From Crotalaria pallida (taxonomy: Eukaryota; Streptophyta; Magnoliopsida; Fabales; Fabaceae), in NCBI GenBank assembly GCA_037953625.1, contig CM075652.1:53003501-53067500 (forward strand): a stretch of 64,000 nucleotides of DNA, in the 5' to 3' direction. Positions within the stretch are counted from its first letter, which is position 1. The number at the start of each line of letters is the position of its first letter. Of this stretch, positions 23,158 through 35,175 are shown piece after piece. The translations under genes were made by a program, and so were the position numbers. A model generated the notes under the pieces. The model made no database searches, had not been told where the DNA came from, and worked only from the letters and a program-made list of their open reading frames with translations.

Positions 23158-23641
23158 TGTAAGCAAATTAAGGATCTTGAATTCATGATTCTCACACTGT
23201 TTGTTTGTTATAATTGAAGATTACAACGAAAGGAAACTTACCCGGATCCATGCTTGAAGTTTCTCTTGAATTCCTTGAGTGTTTATTCTCTCCTATGAAT
23301 CTAGTGAATGCCTTTTCTCTTCTCTGTTCCTTTTTTCTGTTATGTATTCTCTTGATGATTGGAGAATCTTTTTTAGTAAGTTATCTGACACCACAACCAC
23401 CTTTCTAAACTGAATATATATCAGTAATTTTGAACGGTTGTACCCTTTTGCCCAACGGTCATGTGATTTGATAATTACTTCTCTTTTTAAAGGCAGAGGA
23501 GAGAGAATTTTAAATTATAAAAGACCCAATTGATTCTAAATGACTTTAATAAGGTTAACCATCATCACATTGAACCCTCTTTAATAAGAATCAATCCTTT
23601 AAATTACATGAGCCACTATAGATTATTAAAATAATCTAACA
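23158..23641 (-). repeat. 3' LTR of copia D
   Basis: 484 bp; matches 29491-29962 apart from small indels such as the one near 23446. The purine tract adjoins it at 23642-23652. The small open frame at 23214-23408 recurs in the other LTR and is not a gene. Confidence 0.93.
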
Positions 23642-23995
23642 ATCTCCCACTTGGCGCATGTGATGACTTGAATGTTTAACTAACTATAATTGTACACTAT
23701 ACGTTGAAACTATTAAGCCATCATCTTTAATTGAATTAAGATGATCGGATCATGGAGGTCACAAGTCAATTAAAACGACATGATTCCTTCCATGTATCAC
23801 ATAACCAACTCAACCCAAATAACTTTTATCCTTGATGTCTTTCATAGACACAATTTATCATCACACTAAACAATACATATATATAACATAATGTGGATAA
23901 CAAATAATCAAAAGGGAAACATAGCTTTAATTGAATTCATAAATGTCATTACAATACGAGCAATATAACTATACATATATGTACATATATTGCTT

Positions 23996-25580
23996 TTATG
24001 CTAACAAGGTCTTATCTATGATGCCCATCTCTTTAACATGGCCAATGAATATTTTGGGCGGCAACCCTTTGGTTAGCGGATCCGTTATCATCGTATCAGT
24101 ACCAATATGCTCAATCAACACTCTTTGTTTCCGAACTTCTTCTTTGACACTCAGGTACTTCAAATCCATGTGTTTCGCACCTTTAGAGTACCTATCATTC
24201 TTAGAGAAGAAGACAGTTGCATAATTATCACAATACATTCTCAACGGCCTAGCTATACTATCGACAATGCCAAGTCCTGAGACAAAGTTCCGCAACCACA
24301 ATGAATGAACAGTGGCCTCAAAGCACGCCACAAATTCAGCCTCCATAGTAGAAGTAGCAATCACAGATTCTTTTCCACTCCTCCATGAAATTGCCCCTCC
24401 AGCTAATAGGAAAACATAACCAAATGTGGATTTCCTAGAGTCCACACATCCTGCACAGTCTGAATCCGAGTATCTGATTACCTCCAGGTGATTTGACTTT
24501 CTGTACGTGAGCATGTAATCTTTGGTGCCTTGTAAATACCTAAGAACTTTCTTTGCAGCTTTCCAATGATCCATTTCGGGATTACTTTGATACCGGCCTA
24601 ACACTCCAACAGCAAAACTGATATCTGGTCGTGTGCAAGTTTGAGCGTACATCAAACTCCCAACAACTGATGCATAGGGTATAGACTCCATTTCTTTTCG
24701 TTCCAAGTCATTCTTTGGACATTGCATTTCACTAAATTTATCCCCTTTTTGAATTGGAACTATTGCAGGAGAACACTTTTCCATTCTGAATCTTTCTAGC
24801 ACTTTATTGGTATAGTCTTTCTGAGACAATCCCAAAAGTCCTTGTGATCTATCACAGAATATTTCAATTCCTATCACATAAGATGTCTCTCCCATATCTT
24901 TCATTTCAAAGTTCATAGAAAGAAACTTCTTTACATCATGTAACAAACTAGTGTCACTAGCAGCAAGTAGGATATCATCAACATATAGAACTAATATAAT
25001 GAACTTACTCCCACTGACCTTCATGTAGATACACTTGTCAACAACATTTTCTACAAAACCATATGACGTTATGGTATCATTGAACTTAAGATACCATTGT
25101 CGGGAAGCTTGTTTCAATCCATATATTGACTTCTTTAACTTACACACTAACTTTTCTTTTCCTGTGATCACAAACCCTTCTGGTTGGTCCATATAAACTT
25201 CTTCTTCTAAGTCACCATTAAGAAAGGCGGTCTTTACATCCATTTGGTGAAGCTCTAAATCATAATGAGCCACCAACGCCATGACAATCCTTAGGGAGTC
25301 CTTCTTTGAAACCGGAGAGAAGGTCTCTTTATAATCAATGCCATCCTTTTGAGTGTAACCTTTGGCAACAAGCCTAGCCTTCAATCTTTCAATGTTGCCT
25401 TTTGAGATTCGTTTGGTCTTTTAGAGCCATTTATTACCGACCCGCTTTGAATTTTCAGGCAACTCGACTAGTTCCCATACATTGTTGTCATCCATTGATT
25501 TCATCTCCTCTTTCATGGCATTGAACCACTTTTCAGAATTGCTACATTCCATGGCTTGTCTAAATGAGACTGGATCCTCA
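23996..25580 (-). pseudogene. copia D reverse transcriptase and RNase H
   Basis: From 25384 to 23996 there are 462 uninterrupted codons. RT motifs in order are RLVAKGYTQKDGIDY, LELHQMDVKTAFLNGDLEEE, KKSIYGLKQASRQWY and catalytic LYVDDILLAA; then MYAQTCTRPDISFAVG, and RNase H with STMEAEFVACFEA, a late MDLKYLSVKEEV and ITDPLTKGLPPKIF. Upstream, the link to integrase is cut by an in-frame TAA near 25424 (in KWL-stop-KTKR) and a frameshift near 25575. All catalytic blocks are present, but this is not a free-standing gene: copia RT is normally released from a gag-pol polyprotein. Confidence 0.92.
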
Positions 25581-27276
25581 TCAAGCTTAAGTCACATCCA
25601 TACTCAACAGAGTAAACCACATAATCGTTCGGAATAGCTGATCTTCTATGCCTTTCAGACCTTCTTAATGCTACTTCTTGTGGTTCATCTATCGCTTGTT
25701 CATTTGCAACTTGCACATCATTAGCTGGTTCATTATCTATATGTTCATCTTGTGGGTTTGGAATATTAATGTGTTGTCTTGCCGTGTTGTGTGACTGTGA
25801 TACAACAAGAGGGACAACAACTTGAGGAGGAACACTAGATGTAGGAGTTTCTATACGAATCTCTCTAATATCCACATTTTGTGGTTCTCCACTCCCACTG
25901 AACTTACCATTCTCAATGAACCGAGTATTTCCAGACTCAATTATTCTCGTACTATGGTTAGGACAGTAAAATATATACCCCTTTGATTTTTCTGGATACC
26001 CAATGAAGTAACCACTAATGGTTCTTGCATCAAGCTTCTTTTCATGTGGTTTATATACTCTTACTTCTGCCGGGCAACCCCAAATGTGAAGATGCCTCAA
26101 ATTGGGTTTCCTTCCTGTCCACAATTCCTAAGGAGTCTTAGGAACTTCTTTACTGGGAACCCTGTTCAACAAATATGTGGCAGTCTTTAATGCATGCATC
26201 CACAGCGATATAGGTACAACATTATTACTATTACTTAACATACTCCTAACCATATCCATAAGAGTACGATTCCGCCTTTCAGCTACACCATTCTGTTTAG
26301 GTGTACCGGGCATTGTATACTGTGCACATATGCCCCGACTTTCAAGAAACTTTGCAAACGGACCTAGACATTGTCCACTTTCATTGAATTTACCATAAAA
26401 CTCACCACCTCTATCAGACCTCATTACTTTCACTTTTTTATCTAATTGCCTTTCAACTTCATCAATGAACACCTTTAGGAAGTCCACTGATTGAGACTTT
26501 TCATGCAAAAGATACAAATAACAATATCTAGAGTAGTCATCAATAAAGGTAATGAAATACTTTTCATCGCCCCATGACGGAACATTAAATGGACCACATA
26601 TATCAGTGTGTATTAACTCAAGTAATTGACTACTTCTTGTGGCAGGATTCTTTGATCTATTTTTCGTTAGTTTGCCTTTGATGCAATCTACACATATTCC
26701 CCGGTCATCAAAATCCAATTGAGGTAAAATTTCATTTCTCATTAACCTCAATATCCTTTCCATAGATATGTGACCTAACCTTTGATGCCACAAGAAAGCA
26801 GAATTTTCATTATGGGCACTACGTTTAATACCAACATTATGTTCAACATGAAACAGGGATTCAATAAAATTAACATCAAGATTAAAACGATATAAACCAT
26901 TAATTAATGTACCAGAACCATAATAGTACTTATCTTTATATAATGAGAATACACCATGTCCAATCTTAAAATTAAAACCTATATTATCCAACATTGGAAC
27001 AGAGACTAAATTTCTAGCACAACCAGGAACATAAAGACACTCTTCAAGATCGAAATGACAGCCAGTGTCCAAGACCAATCTATACGTCCCAATTCCTTCT
27101 ATTCGTGCCTTTATTCCGTTCTCCATATACAAGAACTTTTCATTTCCTTTTATGGTTTGGATCAAAAGAAATCCCTTTCTTTTCGAACCAAGCCTTCCTT
27201 TTAGGGCAGTCTTTCTTGAAGTGACCTTCCTTCTTGCAGAAATGACATCTCTGCTGCTTCTGTATTCTACCTTCAT
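25581..27276 (-). pseudogene. copia D integrase region
   Basis: 27276-26128 on the minus strand covers the late protease fold, pre-integrase (FLWHQRLGHISMERIL, CVDCIKGKLTK) and integrase core (HTDICGPFNVPS, RSDRGGEFYGKF, TPKQNGVAERRNRTLM). 26124-25581 continues with LRHLHIWGCPAEVRVY and GYFIGYPEKSKGYIFYCP. The two parts are separated by one TAG at 26125-26127 (KTP-stop-ELW, where the family has Tyr). The protease DSG catalytic motif, normally between the gag knuckle and the first part of this frame, is not present: the sequence passes directly from the knuckle region to a late protease segment (YMENGIKARIEGIGTYRL). Confidence 0.92.
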
Positions 27277-27960
27277 TGACTTTCATTGAGGCTTTCTCCT
27301 TCTTTTTACCCTTCGAACCTGGCTTTCCCTTGCTGCTGCTAGCACCATCATACCCCACGAGATAGACGGGTTGATCCTTCAGTTTCTTTAATCTCCCTTC
27401 CTCCTGAACCAACATTGCCTTAAGTTCCTGGAAGCTCCACTTTTCCTTGATAGTGTTGTAGTTCACTTGGAATTGTCCAAATTCTGGAGGAAGTGAGTTC
27501 ATAATAAACTGAACCAGAAATGTCTCATTCACCTCCATACCCATGGTCTTTAATTTTGCCGACAGATTTGCCATACTAGTTACATGATCATGAATGGACT
27601 GTGACCGCTCAAACTTCTTTGTTGTTAACTCACTCATTAGGCTCCCAACAATGGACTTGTCAGTAATATCCGATTGAGAGTATTCCTCAACCTTTGTCAT
27701 AAATTCCCTAGCATCATGGGTTTTGGGCATTGACGGCTTTACATTTTCTGCCATCGTCATTCTCATTAAATTCAAGCTCAATCTGTTAGACCGCTCCCAA
27801 GCCTCATAAAGAGATTTGTCAGCCTATGTACTAGTCTCAATAATGACCGCGAGCTTCTCATCCATAATCAGTGCAAGGTCCAAATCCATCACACCAAGTT
27901 GAAACTTGATTTGCTCAGACCAATCCCGTTGAATTTAATATTAATAACAATAATGATGAT
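27140..27960 (-). pseudogene. copia D gag
   Basis: On the minus strand the gag domain begins near 27940, with homology before the first in-frame methionine of the open stretch (WSEQIKFQLGVMDLDLAL, separated by a stop). It runs through MRMTMAENVKPSMPKTHDA, a UBN2-type domain (FLVQFIMNSLPPEFGQFQVN), and a CX2CX4HX4C knuckle (CHFCKKEGHFKKDC) near 27245-27205. It overlaps the integrase frame at 27140-27276 because of the deletion that removed the protease centre. Confidence 0.9.
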
Positions 27961-28540
27961 GTATTTAAGTTCACCTTTGGGTTACACCTAAATCCATAAT
28001 TTCTAACAATAATGATGCTAACACCAACATACTTAAATAGACAATTAGTCTCGCTTAAATGAACATGCAAGTTATCTTTGGATATACAAACATATTCTCC
28101 AAGTATGTCAAATAATTCTTTAATATTATTAATTATAAGCAATGGTATACCTTTGGGCAACATATGAAGACCTTATAATAATAAATTTAATTTAATCCAT
28201 AAATTTACTTTTATATTGCATTGAACTTATGGGTAATTGGAACAACTATACAATTTTGAAATTAAAATTTTAAGACTCGATCACTTTGGTGATTAATGAA
28301 TCTAACGCATAATATAATTTCAAAAATATAATCATTAAAGCATGTATAAAAATACATAGATTGTTAAGAAAGAAAAAAATCTACGCAAGACGCATATTTA
28401 CACATAAAAACTACTAAGCCTTATTATCATGTGTCACTATTACTCAATCATCATGTTACTCATGCGTCATTTTTCAAATGATAAAAGAATAAGATTTCAA
28501 AGACAAATTCTCTTTACTCTGACAAAAACTAATTATAGCA
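27961..28540 (-). other. copia D leader, non-coding
   Basis: AT-rich sequence between gag and the retroposon at 28557. The open frame at 27915-28163 is low complexity and not recognised. The last 16 bp before the retroposon are the target duplication ACACATAGTAGTACTT (28541-28556). Confidence 0.5.
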
Positions 28541-28556
28541 ACACATAGTAGTACTT

Positions 28557-29196
28557 TTTTTTTTAAAGGAAAATATGTAATTCATTCCATAATAGAAAAT
28601 AGTACAAGTAGATCCAATAGGACAATAACAAAACGCATATTTTCCATAATATAAAGATTGCTAAAAAAGACTAGATACTCAGCCATAAAACAGCAAACTC
28701 CCTGAGGATCAGGATCATCATCAACATCCAGCTTCGAACTCTAACAAGAGATTCAACAGCCTTTGTTTCCAAGATAATTATCTCATCAATGCCGGAAGTA
28801 AGCACAGTTCGGCGACAAAGAATCTCAGATCTGAGGAGGTAGAGCCACTGGACAGAGGAGAAGACAGAGATCTGGAAGGGAAAAGCTGTCCCGAATATTA
28901 GTCTTCTAGTTATTGGAGAAGATAGGAAGGTCATCAGATCTGGACAAACAAAAAGCCTTCCCACACTCAAACACACAAAAACAAAACCCAGATGAAACTG
29001 GGACAAGAAAAACCACACCACTTGTACAAAGGCAAGATTTATTTATTTAACCCAGATATAACTGGGAGAGAAAAAAACCCACACACCAACCAAAGGAAGG
29101 GGAGAAGCCCTCCCCTTCTACCGCTATCACAAAAGAGAGAAAAATGAATAAGAGAAAAGAAGAAGACTGAAAAAGAGAGAAGGTCGAGCCTCTCTC
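28557..29196 (-). mobile_element. 640-bp non-LTR retroposon inserted in the copia D leader
   Basis: A 16-bp direct repeat, ACACATAGTAGTACTT, flanks the insert (28541-28556 and 29197-29212). The left end is an A-rich tail on the minus strand (T-run 28557-28564 on the plus strand), and the right end on the minus strand starts GAGAGAGGCTCGACC. Long duplications and a tail define LINE-machinery insertions. The insert has no RT. A 116-codon open frame (29021-28671) is Leu/Arg/Ser-rich and unrecognised. It could be an internally deleted LINE, a SINE-like element without an obvious pol III box, or a retrocopy of a transcript. Confidence 0.8.
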
Positions 29197-29212
29197 ACAC
29201 ATAGTAGTACTT

Positions 29213-29490
29213 CAATATGCACAGAATGGTGAAATTTGATAAAACATTAATTCCACAATACTTCCCATGGGTTCCCGTATGGCACCACATATATACAAGT
29301 ATGTTCGCAGTTCGCAATGATCATATATATGTATATCACGTAACATACATGCACGAAACATTTAAATGCAGCGGAAAATACAATGAATTCGAAATTGGAA
29401 TCCCAATTTGAGAAATTACTTATTAATTCAAATTTATGAAAACACGATTCATGAAGAATCATAAATTCAGAACCTTGCTCTGATACCAAT
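29213..29490 (-). other. copia D leader next to the primer-binding site
   Basis: Non-coding 5' leader. The primer-binding site TGGTATCAGAGC on the minus strand lies at about 29477-29488, immediately inside the 5' LTR. Confidence 0.75.
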
Positions 29491-29962
29491 TGTAAGCAAA
29501 TTAAGGATCTTGAATTCATGATTTTCACACTGTTTGTTTGTTATAATTGAAGATTACAACGAAAGGAAACTTACCCGGATTCATGCTTAAAGTTTCTCTT
29601 GAATTCCTTGAGTGTTTGTTCTCTCCTATGAATCTAGTGATGAATGCCTTTTCTATTCTCTATTCCTTTTTTCTTATATGTATTCTCTTGATGATTGGAG
29701 AATCTTTTTTAGTAAGTTATCTGACACCACAACCACCTTTCTAAACTGAATACATATCGGTAATTTTGAACGGCAACGATCATGTGATTTGATAATTACT
29801 TATCTTTTTAAAGGCAGAGGAGAGGAACTTTTAAATTATAAAAGACCCAACTGATTCTAAATGACTTTAATAAGGTTAACCATCATCACATTGAACCCTC
29901 TTTAATAAGAATCAATCCTTTAAATTACATGAGCCACTATATATTATTAAAATAATCTAACA
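29491..29962 (-). repeat. 5' LTR of copia D
   Basis: 472 bp, same ends as 23158-23641, flanked by TTGGA at 29963-29967. The open frame at 29547-29744 parallels the one in the partner LTR. Confidence 0.93.
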
Positions 29963-29967
29963 TTGGA

Positions 29968-30363
29968 GGTGTTGGGTTCATCTCGATGTGCGAAATGATG
30001 TAACTTTGAGACATTTTCATTAGGGTAATAGTTGACGAGAAGACTGCTAAAATAAATCTAAAAAAATATAAAGAATCAAAATATAACTTCGAGAAAAAAT
30101 AAATGACCAAACTACCATTTAAGCCTTATTATTGTTACAAGAGAATCTACTAACAAATACGGTTAGACAGCTAGTACATGATCACTCAGTATTACACATG
30201 TTTCGTTATACTCCCTTCGTTCCTACATACTGTAATTGTTTTTAAGATTATAAAGCGCATACTAAGAAGTATCATTAATATGTCTACTAGTATTATATTT
30301 ATCTAATTTATCCTTTATTCCTTTAATAATTATATTTTTTTTTCATTTACTATCTCACTTATT
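29968..30363. other. intergenic with a partial MITE-like end
   Basis: No gene. ACTCCCTTCGTTCC near 30211 resembles the terminal sequence of Stowaway-type MITEs, and the same motif recurs in direct orientation near 30630. No inverted partner was found, so these look like partial copies. Confidence 0.4.
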
Positions 30364-30372
30364 AATTAGGTG

Positions 30373-30559
30373 TGGATCCGTGATATGTTGGTGCGATGGT
30401 TGTTCTTCAAGTCCTAAGAACTCGATCGAGCAACCAGACCAAAGTCTCAGACTTGATTCCTAAGGAGACGCATCCAATGGGGAGACTTTATAAGCGACAC
30501 GATCGAAGGGATTAGTCCTTCACCGAATGAGTGGGGGATACTTGGTAAAACAAAAAAAA
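30373..30559 (+). mobile_element. SINE (tRNA-derived type), single copy
   Basis: A unit of about 187 bp ends in an A-rich tail (AAAACAAAAAAAAA) and is flanked by AATTAGGTG at 30364-30372 and 30560-30568. Its 5' part has a box A-like TGGTGCGATGG and a weaker box B-like ACTTGATTCC. The 3' half contains GGGATTAGTCCTTCACC and GGGGGATAC, as in several dicot SINEs. The pol III boxes are decayed. Confidence 0.65.
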
Positions 30560-30568
30560 AATTAGGTG

Positions 30569-31822
30569 GGGGAATAGTTGTCAAAATAATAATTAACGTT
30601 GCATTCGTTTTGTAAAAAAAATAGTTACTCCCTTCGTTCCTTAATATAAAATCATTTTGTAAATTTTTTTGTCCTATTTGTAACATATTATTAATTCTAA
30701 TTTTCAAAGACATTTAATTACTTTATTTTAAATACCACTATTTACTCAACTTTTTTTAGGATACTAATAATAATTATAAGGGTAAATTATAATATAAAAA
30801 AATATAAAATATTTACATTTCTGATATTACTAACAATATTAATTAACTTCTTAATGAACATGAATTTTGTCAAAAAGATTTTAAAGGGGGGAGAGTATGT
30901 AAAACAAAAACATTTAAAAAAAACACTTATATATTTAGGAAGGAAAGGTGTAGTGTTATATGTACATCCAAATGTCTATCTGTTTGTCTTGTATGTAAAA
31001 TTATTTGCACATATAAAACAAGCATATATACAAATGCAGATGTTAATCATGGATGCACATGTAATATTAGTGGGGTAAGTCTTTGAATTGAAGTTGAGTA
31101 ACTGGACTCTGGATGCGTGCGTGGAACTTGGACACAACGCCCAAAGTTTCATATCAGCCTTTTATCTAGATTCAATGGGCGCATTGCTCTTTTTCTTTTG
31201 TCTTTTTTTGAAGATGAAATTACTAAAGGCAAGGCAACTTGCTTTCATGGATTTAAACCTAAATGCCATGAGCCATGAGCCATGAGCCATGAGGCAAATG
31301 TATCTGGACACACACGGATGCGCAGCCTCACATATACGATTATAATTCTTCTTGTTCAATGGTCATTAATGCATTATGCATGCATGCACCTTTGTTCCAC
31401 TAACTGATTTCAAATTCGTTCACCACTTATATAATAGTCAATTACATGCATGAGTCCAAATTAGCTAGGCTGCGCGACCTTAATCCATTGATAATTTTAA
31501 ATTTCATTTTTTCAAATGCTGTTTTCACTTTTGACTTTGATTTATGGTAATTTTTCATGACCAAGCTAGATATATATATTACACAGTTGAGAATTGAAAA
31601 GGTAAGAACTAATCTCATGTTAGTTCCTGGCTCTCTATCATATTCATCTCTCACTTCTAGAGTATTAGTATATGTTAATCTGATCATATTACTCTTAGTC
31701 TTTGCTGAACCTGCAGTGGTACTTCATTTCAAGAAGAGGAAGTGGGAGGGCGGCAGCAACCGTACGTGTATACATGTAAGTATTAATTAGCATGCTACGT
31801 GAGTTACTTCTAGTTTTATATT
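30569..31822. other. intergenic, no recognised gene
   Basis: AT-rich. Contains a second partial MITE-like end near 30630 and a run of four GCCATGA units (31264-31292). Open frames up to 81 codons (for example 31557-31790 on the plus strand, with a hydrophobic stretch and a basic tail) show no family resemblance. I cannot exclude a small gene but have nothing to support one. Confidence 0.4.
31264..31292. repeat. tandem 7-mer, four copies
   Basis: GCCATGA is repeated four times head to tail. Confidence 0.85.
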
Positions 31823-32343
31823 GGCTTATTTATGTCTTTAGTCCATGAAAGTTGGAGGTGTTTTGATTTTAGTCCCTATAAGTTTTTTTGACCTTGACTA
31901 ATCCTTAATTATTTTGAAATTTTGGGTTTAGTCCATGTCGTTAGGAAAAATCCGTTAACTGCTGATGTAGTTAACGGAATGCCACATCAACTTACACGTG
32001 TACAAGCATTGCATACTATCGGTATGATGACGTGGATGATTTGGACCTCATGAGCAAAAGGGCCAAAGCCCAATTCACAAACACATTTGGGTTGGGCTTT
32101 GGCCCTTTTGCTCCTGCGGACCCAGATTATCCACATTATCCTACTAGTGGCACGCGGTACTTGCACACGTGTATGTCGATGTGTCGTTCCATTAGCCACG
32201 TCAGCAATTAACGAATTTTTTCTAACGGTAAGGATTAAAACTAAATTTTCAAAACAATTAAGGATGAGTCAAGGTCAAAAAAACTTCCGAGGATCAAAAT
32301 CAAAACACTCCCAACTTTCAGGGACTAAAAACATAAATAAGCC
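31823..32343. mobile_element. Mutator-type MITE with long inverted arms
   Basis: A 521-bp element whose arms are inverted for most of their length; both ends read GGCTTATTTATG inward. It is flanked by the 9-bp duplication TTTTATATT (31814-31822 and 32344-32352). Arms contain TTAGTCC blocks and a region around GTTAACGG. The centre has a second inversion around GGCCAAAGCCCA. A decayed relative is split across 51968-56399. Confidence 0.88.
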
Positions 32344-32453
32344 TTTTATATTTTCCAGTTCCTTAAAATATTCAAATTGAATTTGTCTTTCATCATTTTC
32401 TCCCAACAATATGCTACTACTCCCTCATGCGTGCATTCGTTTCTTATGTATTA

Positions 32454-32724
32454 CTCACTTAGTCTGTCTATATATAAGACTATTTAGGCATATTTCACGT
32501 CCATTAAGAAAGTTGGTTAACTTAGTTAATGATATTGAAAATGTGAACATGTATTTTCAAAACTGCCCATATTAATAGTATTGAAAATCTAAAAAAATAT
32601 TAAATAAATAGGCATGTTTATGGAAAGAAGTAATTAATTGTTATTGAAAATTGGTATAAAGATTTATAAATAGGGACAAAATAAAAGTGTCAAAATGATT
32701 TTATATATATAAGAACAAATGTAG
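32454..32724. mobile_element. Stowaway-like MITE, decayed
   Basis: 271 bp between TA dinucleotides. It aligns along its length with the better preserved copy at 56852-57126 (shared blocks include TTTCACGTCCATTAAGAAAG and a TTAAATAAATAGG block). The terminal sequence is eroded. Confidence 0.75.
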
Positions 32725-33185
32725 TATTGTTTAAGATTAATGTATAAAGATTAAAAAAATATTAATTGAAGTGAAATTCTATTGAATTTTTACTAAAATA
32801 TCTTGATTTATGATTTTTAAAAAATAAATTTGTTTATATTCAGTTGTCCCTTTAAAGGTAGAATGATACATTAATGGTTGATTTTTTATTTTTTTATATG
32901 AAAAATTGGAAAATAATTGTTAGAACAATATTAATGGTGGAAAAAATAGATAATGTGCTAATATTAATGATGATTGATAAAAAAAATAAAGGATGATTGA
33001 TGAAAAGATAAAGGATAAATATAAAATATTTATCTAAGTTAATTTTTTATTCAGTCCTATTAACTAGCTAGTAGTTAGTTTTATTGGTTTATCAGTAAAA
33101 ATGATAAATAAAAACGGGTAGAGTAATTTTCATGTTTCCTAGGGGACAAATGTCAATAATTAAGTACACCAATTAAGGAATCTAA
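32725..33185. other. intergenic, nothing recognised
   Basis: Very AT-rich, no open frame of note, no bounded element. Ends with TAA at 33183-33185. Confidence 0.4.
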
Positions 33186-33537
33186 GGATCTGTTTGTGGT
33201 TCGGGAAAAATGTTTTATGTTATTATTTTTAAAAAAAATTGATAATTGTAATTGTGTATTTATTTCAGTTTTTACTAATTATGAACGTGACCTCGCATTT
33301 TCATTTAATTTCCTATTTTCAAAATTTTATATAGGAAACAGTGAAAATAACAAAAAAATTGTTTTCATTATTTCCTGTATAAATATTTGGAAACATGAAA
33401 TGGAATGAAAACACAAGGTTATATTCATAATTAATAAAAATTATAAAATAAACATGGATAGTAATTATAAATTTATAATTATCATAAATTTTGAAAATAA
33501 AAAGAGAACATTTTCACAAACCAAACAAATTAAATCC
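33186..33537. mobile_element. Tourist-like MITE (PIF/Harbinger type)
   Basis: Ends are inverted: GGATCTGTTTGTGGTT on the left and the reverse complement of GGATTTAATTTGTTTGGTTTG on the right. TAA flanks both sides (33183-33185 and 33538-33540), the duplication of Tourist elements. Non-coding, 352 bp. Confidence 0.68.
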
Positions 33538-33540
33538 TAA

Positions 33541-34302
33541 CTTTTTTTGAAAGTTAAATGATATGTTGAATATTTCAATAAATTTTTTTTCCTGATTTAG
33601 TTAGTCTCTTCTTAGGTGACAATTAATTTTTTAAGGTAAAATTATTTATTTGTTCACTTATTTTATTCAAAATATTCGTAATTTTTAGTCTTAAATGCCT
33701 ATGTAATTGTTTTTTATAAGCTAAAAAAAGCTAGTTATCTCGATAATAGTGTTGTTTTCTTGAGCAACATCATCAATTTCAAAATCTTTTATGAATTATA
33801 TCAAAGTAAATATTAATAAATGCTTTGAAGACACTTGTTAAGGAATCACATATAATAAAAAGTTGTTAAAAATATGGTTTTTTTTTTTTTGGTTTTCGAA
33901 AAAAGAAAAAGCTAAATTTATGATAATTTTTTTGTATCTAATGGTCGTCTTAACAAATGTTCTTAACAATCCCTTTATATTAATCCTAATCTTAAACAAT
34001 AGTAAAAATAAATTCACTAGCTACTAGTCTCGAAATAATTTTTTTGCAAGAAGTTTTTTATCCCAATATAAATTATTTTGAAAATCTTTTAACATAATTC
34101 TTGTTGTTTTTTGAAAGAACAAAATCTCAACAGTGCAGGAATGTGAATGAAATTTTATACGTGATATTAGCCTTATATACGTCAAATTACTTAATCAACC
34201 TTGACAAAGGGTTCACTTGATTATCACTTTTTCGTCGTTTCTATGATAAAATTCTATCATTTTCTTCGGCATTTGAGCAAATTATTTCAAGGGTCATTGT
34301 AA
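33541..34302. other. intergenic, nothing recognised
   Basis: AT-rich with homopolymer runs; no coding or element signal found. Confidence 0.4.
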
Positions 34303-35175
34303 AATACTCATCTTTTATGGATGAGTACAGATATTCATTGCTTAAATGGCTAAATCTAATGTTAATGTTCATTTAAGTTATTGGACGATTGAGATTGATG
34401 AATGAGAGCATGGTGTATGTATACATCTGGTTAAGTTGAGTGCACCATAGAAAATAGTCATCTGTACGTTTTTTTTTTTTGTAAACTGTTTTTTTAATGA
34501 TAAGTTCTCCTAAAATAATTACCTTAAAAAATACATTAATCACAGTTTTTGAATACTTTTTATGTCCTTAATATAAATCTCATTTCTAATTTTCAATGCA
34601 AAATTCTCAGCCCCTGTAGAATTTTTTTTTAAATATCCTATGTATTTTCCTTTTCACAAATATATATTTTTTTGTCATTCAGATTTTTTTTATTTTTATT
34701 ATGTACTCTCTAATAGAGGTTAAAATTTTTTTCCTTGTTTTCAAATTTAGTCATTTCAAAAATATTTTATGTGTATTCTTCTTCGGTGATATTCACTCGT
34801 TTTTATGATTTGGATTAAATTTTTTTTTTACTCTCTGTTATGAAAAAACTATATTGAGTAAAAACTGTATTTAAAATTGACATATTCTAATAAATCTGTA
34901 TACGAATATGTGTAAAAAAAATATTATGAATAAATTTGTGTTAAATTTTTTTAAAAAAAAAGGTCATTATTTTTAGGAGAATTTATCATTTCTTAAAAAA
35001 AACAGTTTAAAAAAAAAACTACAGATGACCATTTTCTATGATGCACTCAACTTAACCAGGTGTATACATATACCATGCTCCATCCATCAATCTCAGCTGT
35101 CCAATGACTTAAATCCACATTAACCTTAGATTTAGGCAATAAGTATAGATACTCTTCCACAAAGGATGAGTATTG
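34303..35175. mobile_element. long inverted-repeat element (foldback or MULE-like MITE)
   Basis: Arms of about 220 bp (34303-34525 and 34960-35175) are inverted copies of each other with moderate divergence. Shared blocks include ACTCATCCTTTGTGGA-like ends, GGTTAAGTTGAGTGCA and ATAGAAAATGGTCATCTGTA. The centre of about 430 bp is AT-rich and non-coding. I could not define an exact target duplication. Confidence 0.75.

Larger units (their letters stand above)
23158..29962 (-). mobile_element. Ty1/copia retrotransposon D, complete with both LTRs
   Basis: LTRs are 23158-23641 (484 bp) and 29491-29962 (472 bp), with canonical TGTAAGC...TCTAACA ends on the plus strand. Target duplication TTGGA is at 23153-23157 and 29963-29967. 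On the minus strand the 5' LTR is followed by the primer-binding site TGGTATCAGAGC (about 29477-29488), a long leader, gag, integrase, RT/RNase H, the purine tract AAGTGGGAGAT and the 3' LTR. A 640-bp retroposon lies in the leader. The coding region has only a few disabling changes, but the protease active site is missing. Confidence 0.95.

Noticed and set aside
23214..23408. Small hydrophobic protein frame, repeated at 29547-29744
   Set aside because: Same reason: the two frames are the paired LTRs of copia D.
31557..31790. 77-codon frame with a hydrophobic stretch and a basic tail, considered as a signalling peptide gene
   Set aside because: Hydrophobic part is internal, no known peptide motif, and no homology could be argued.
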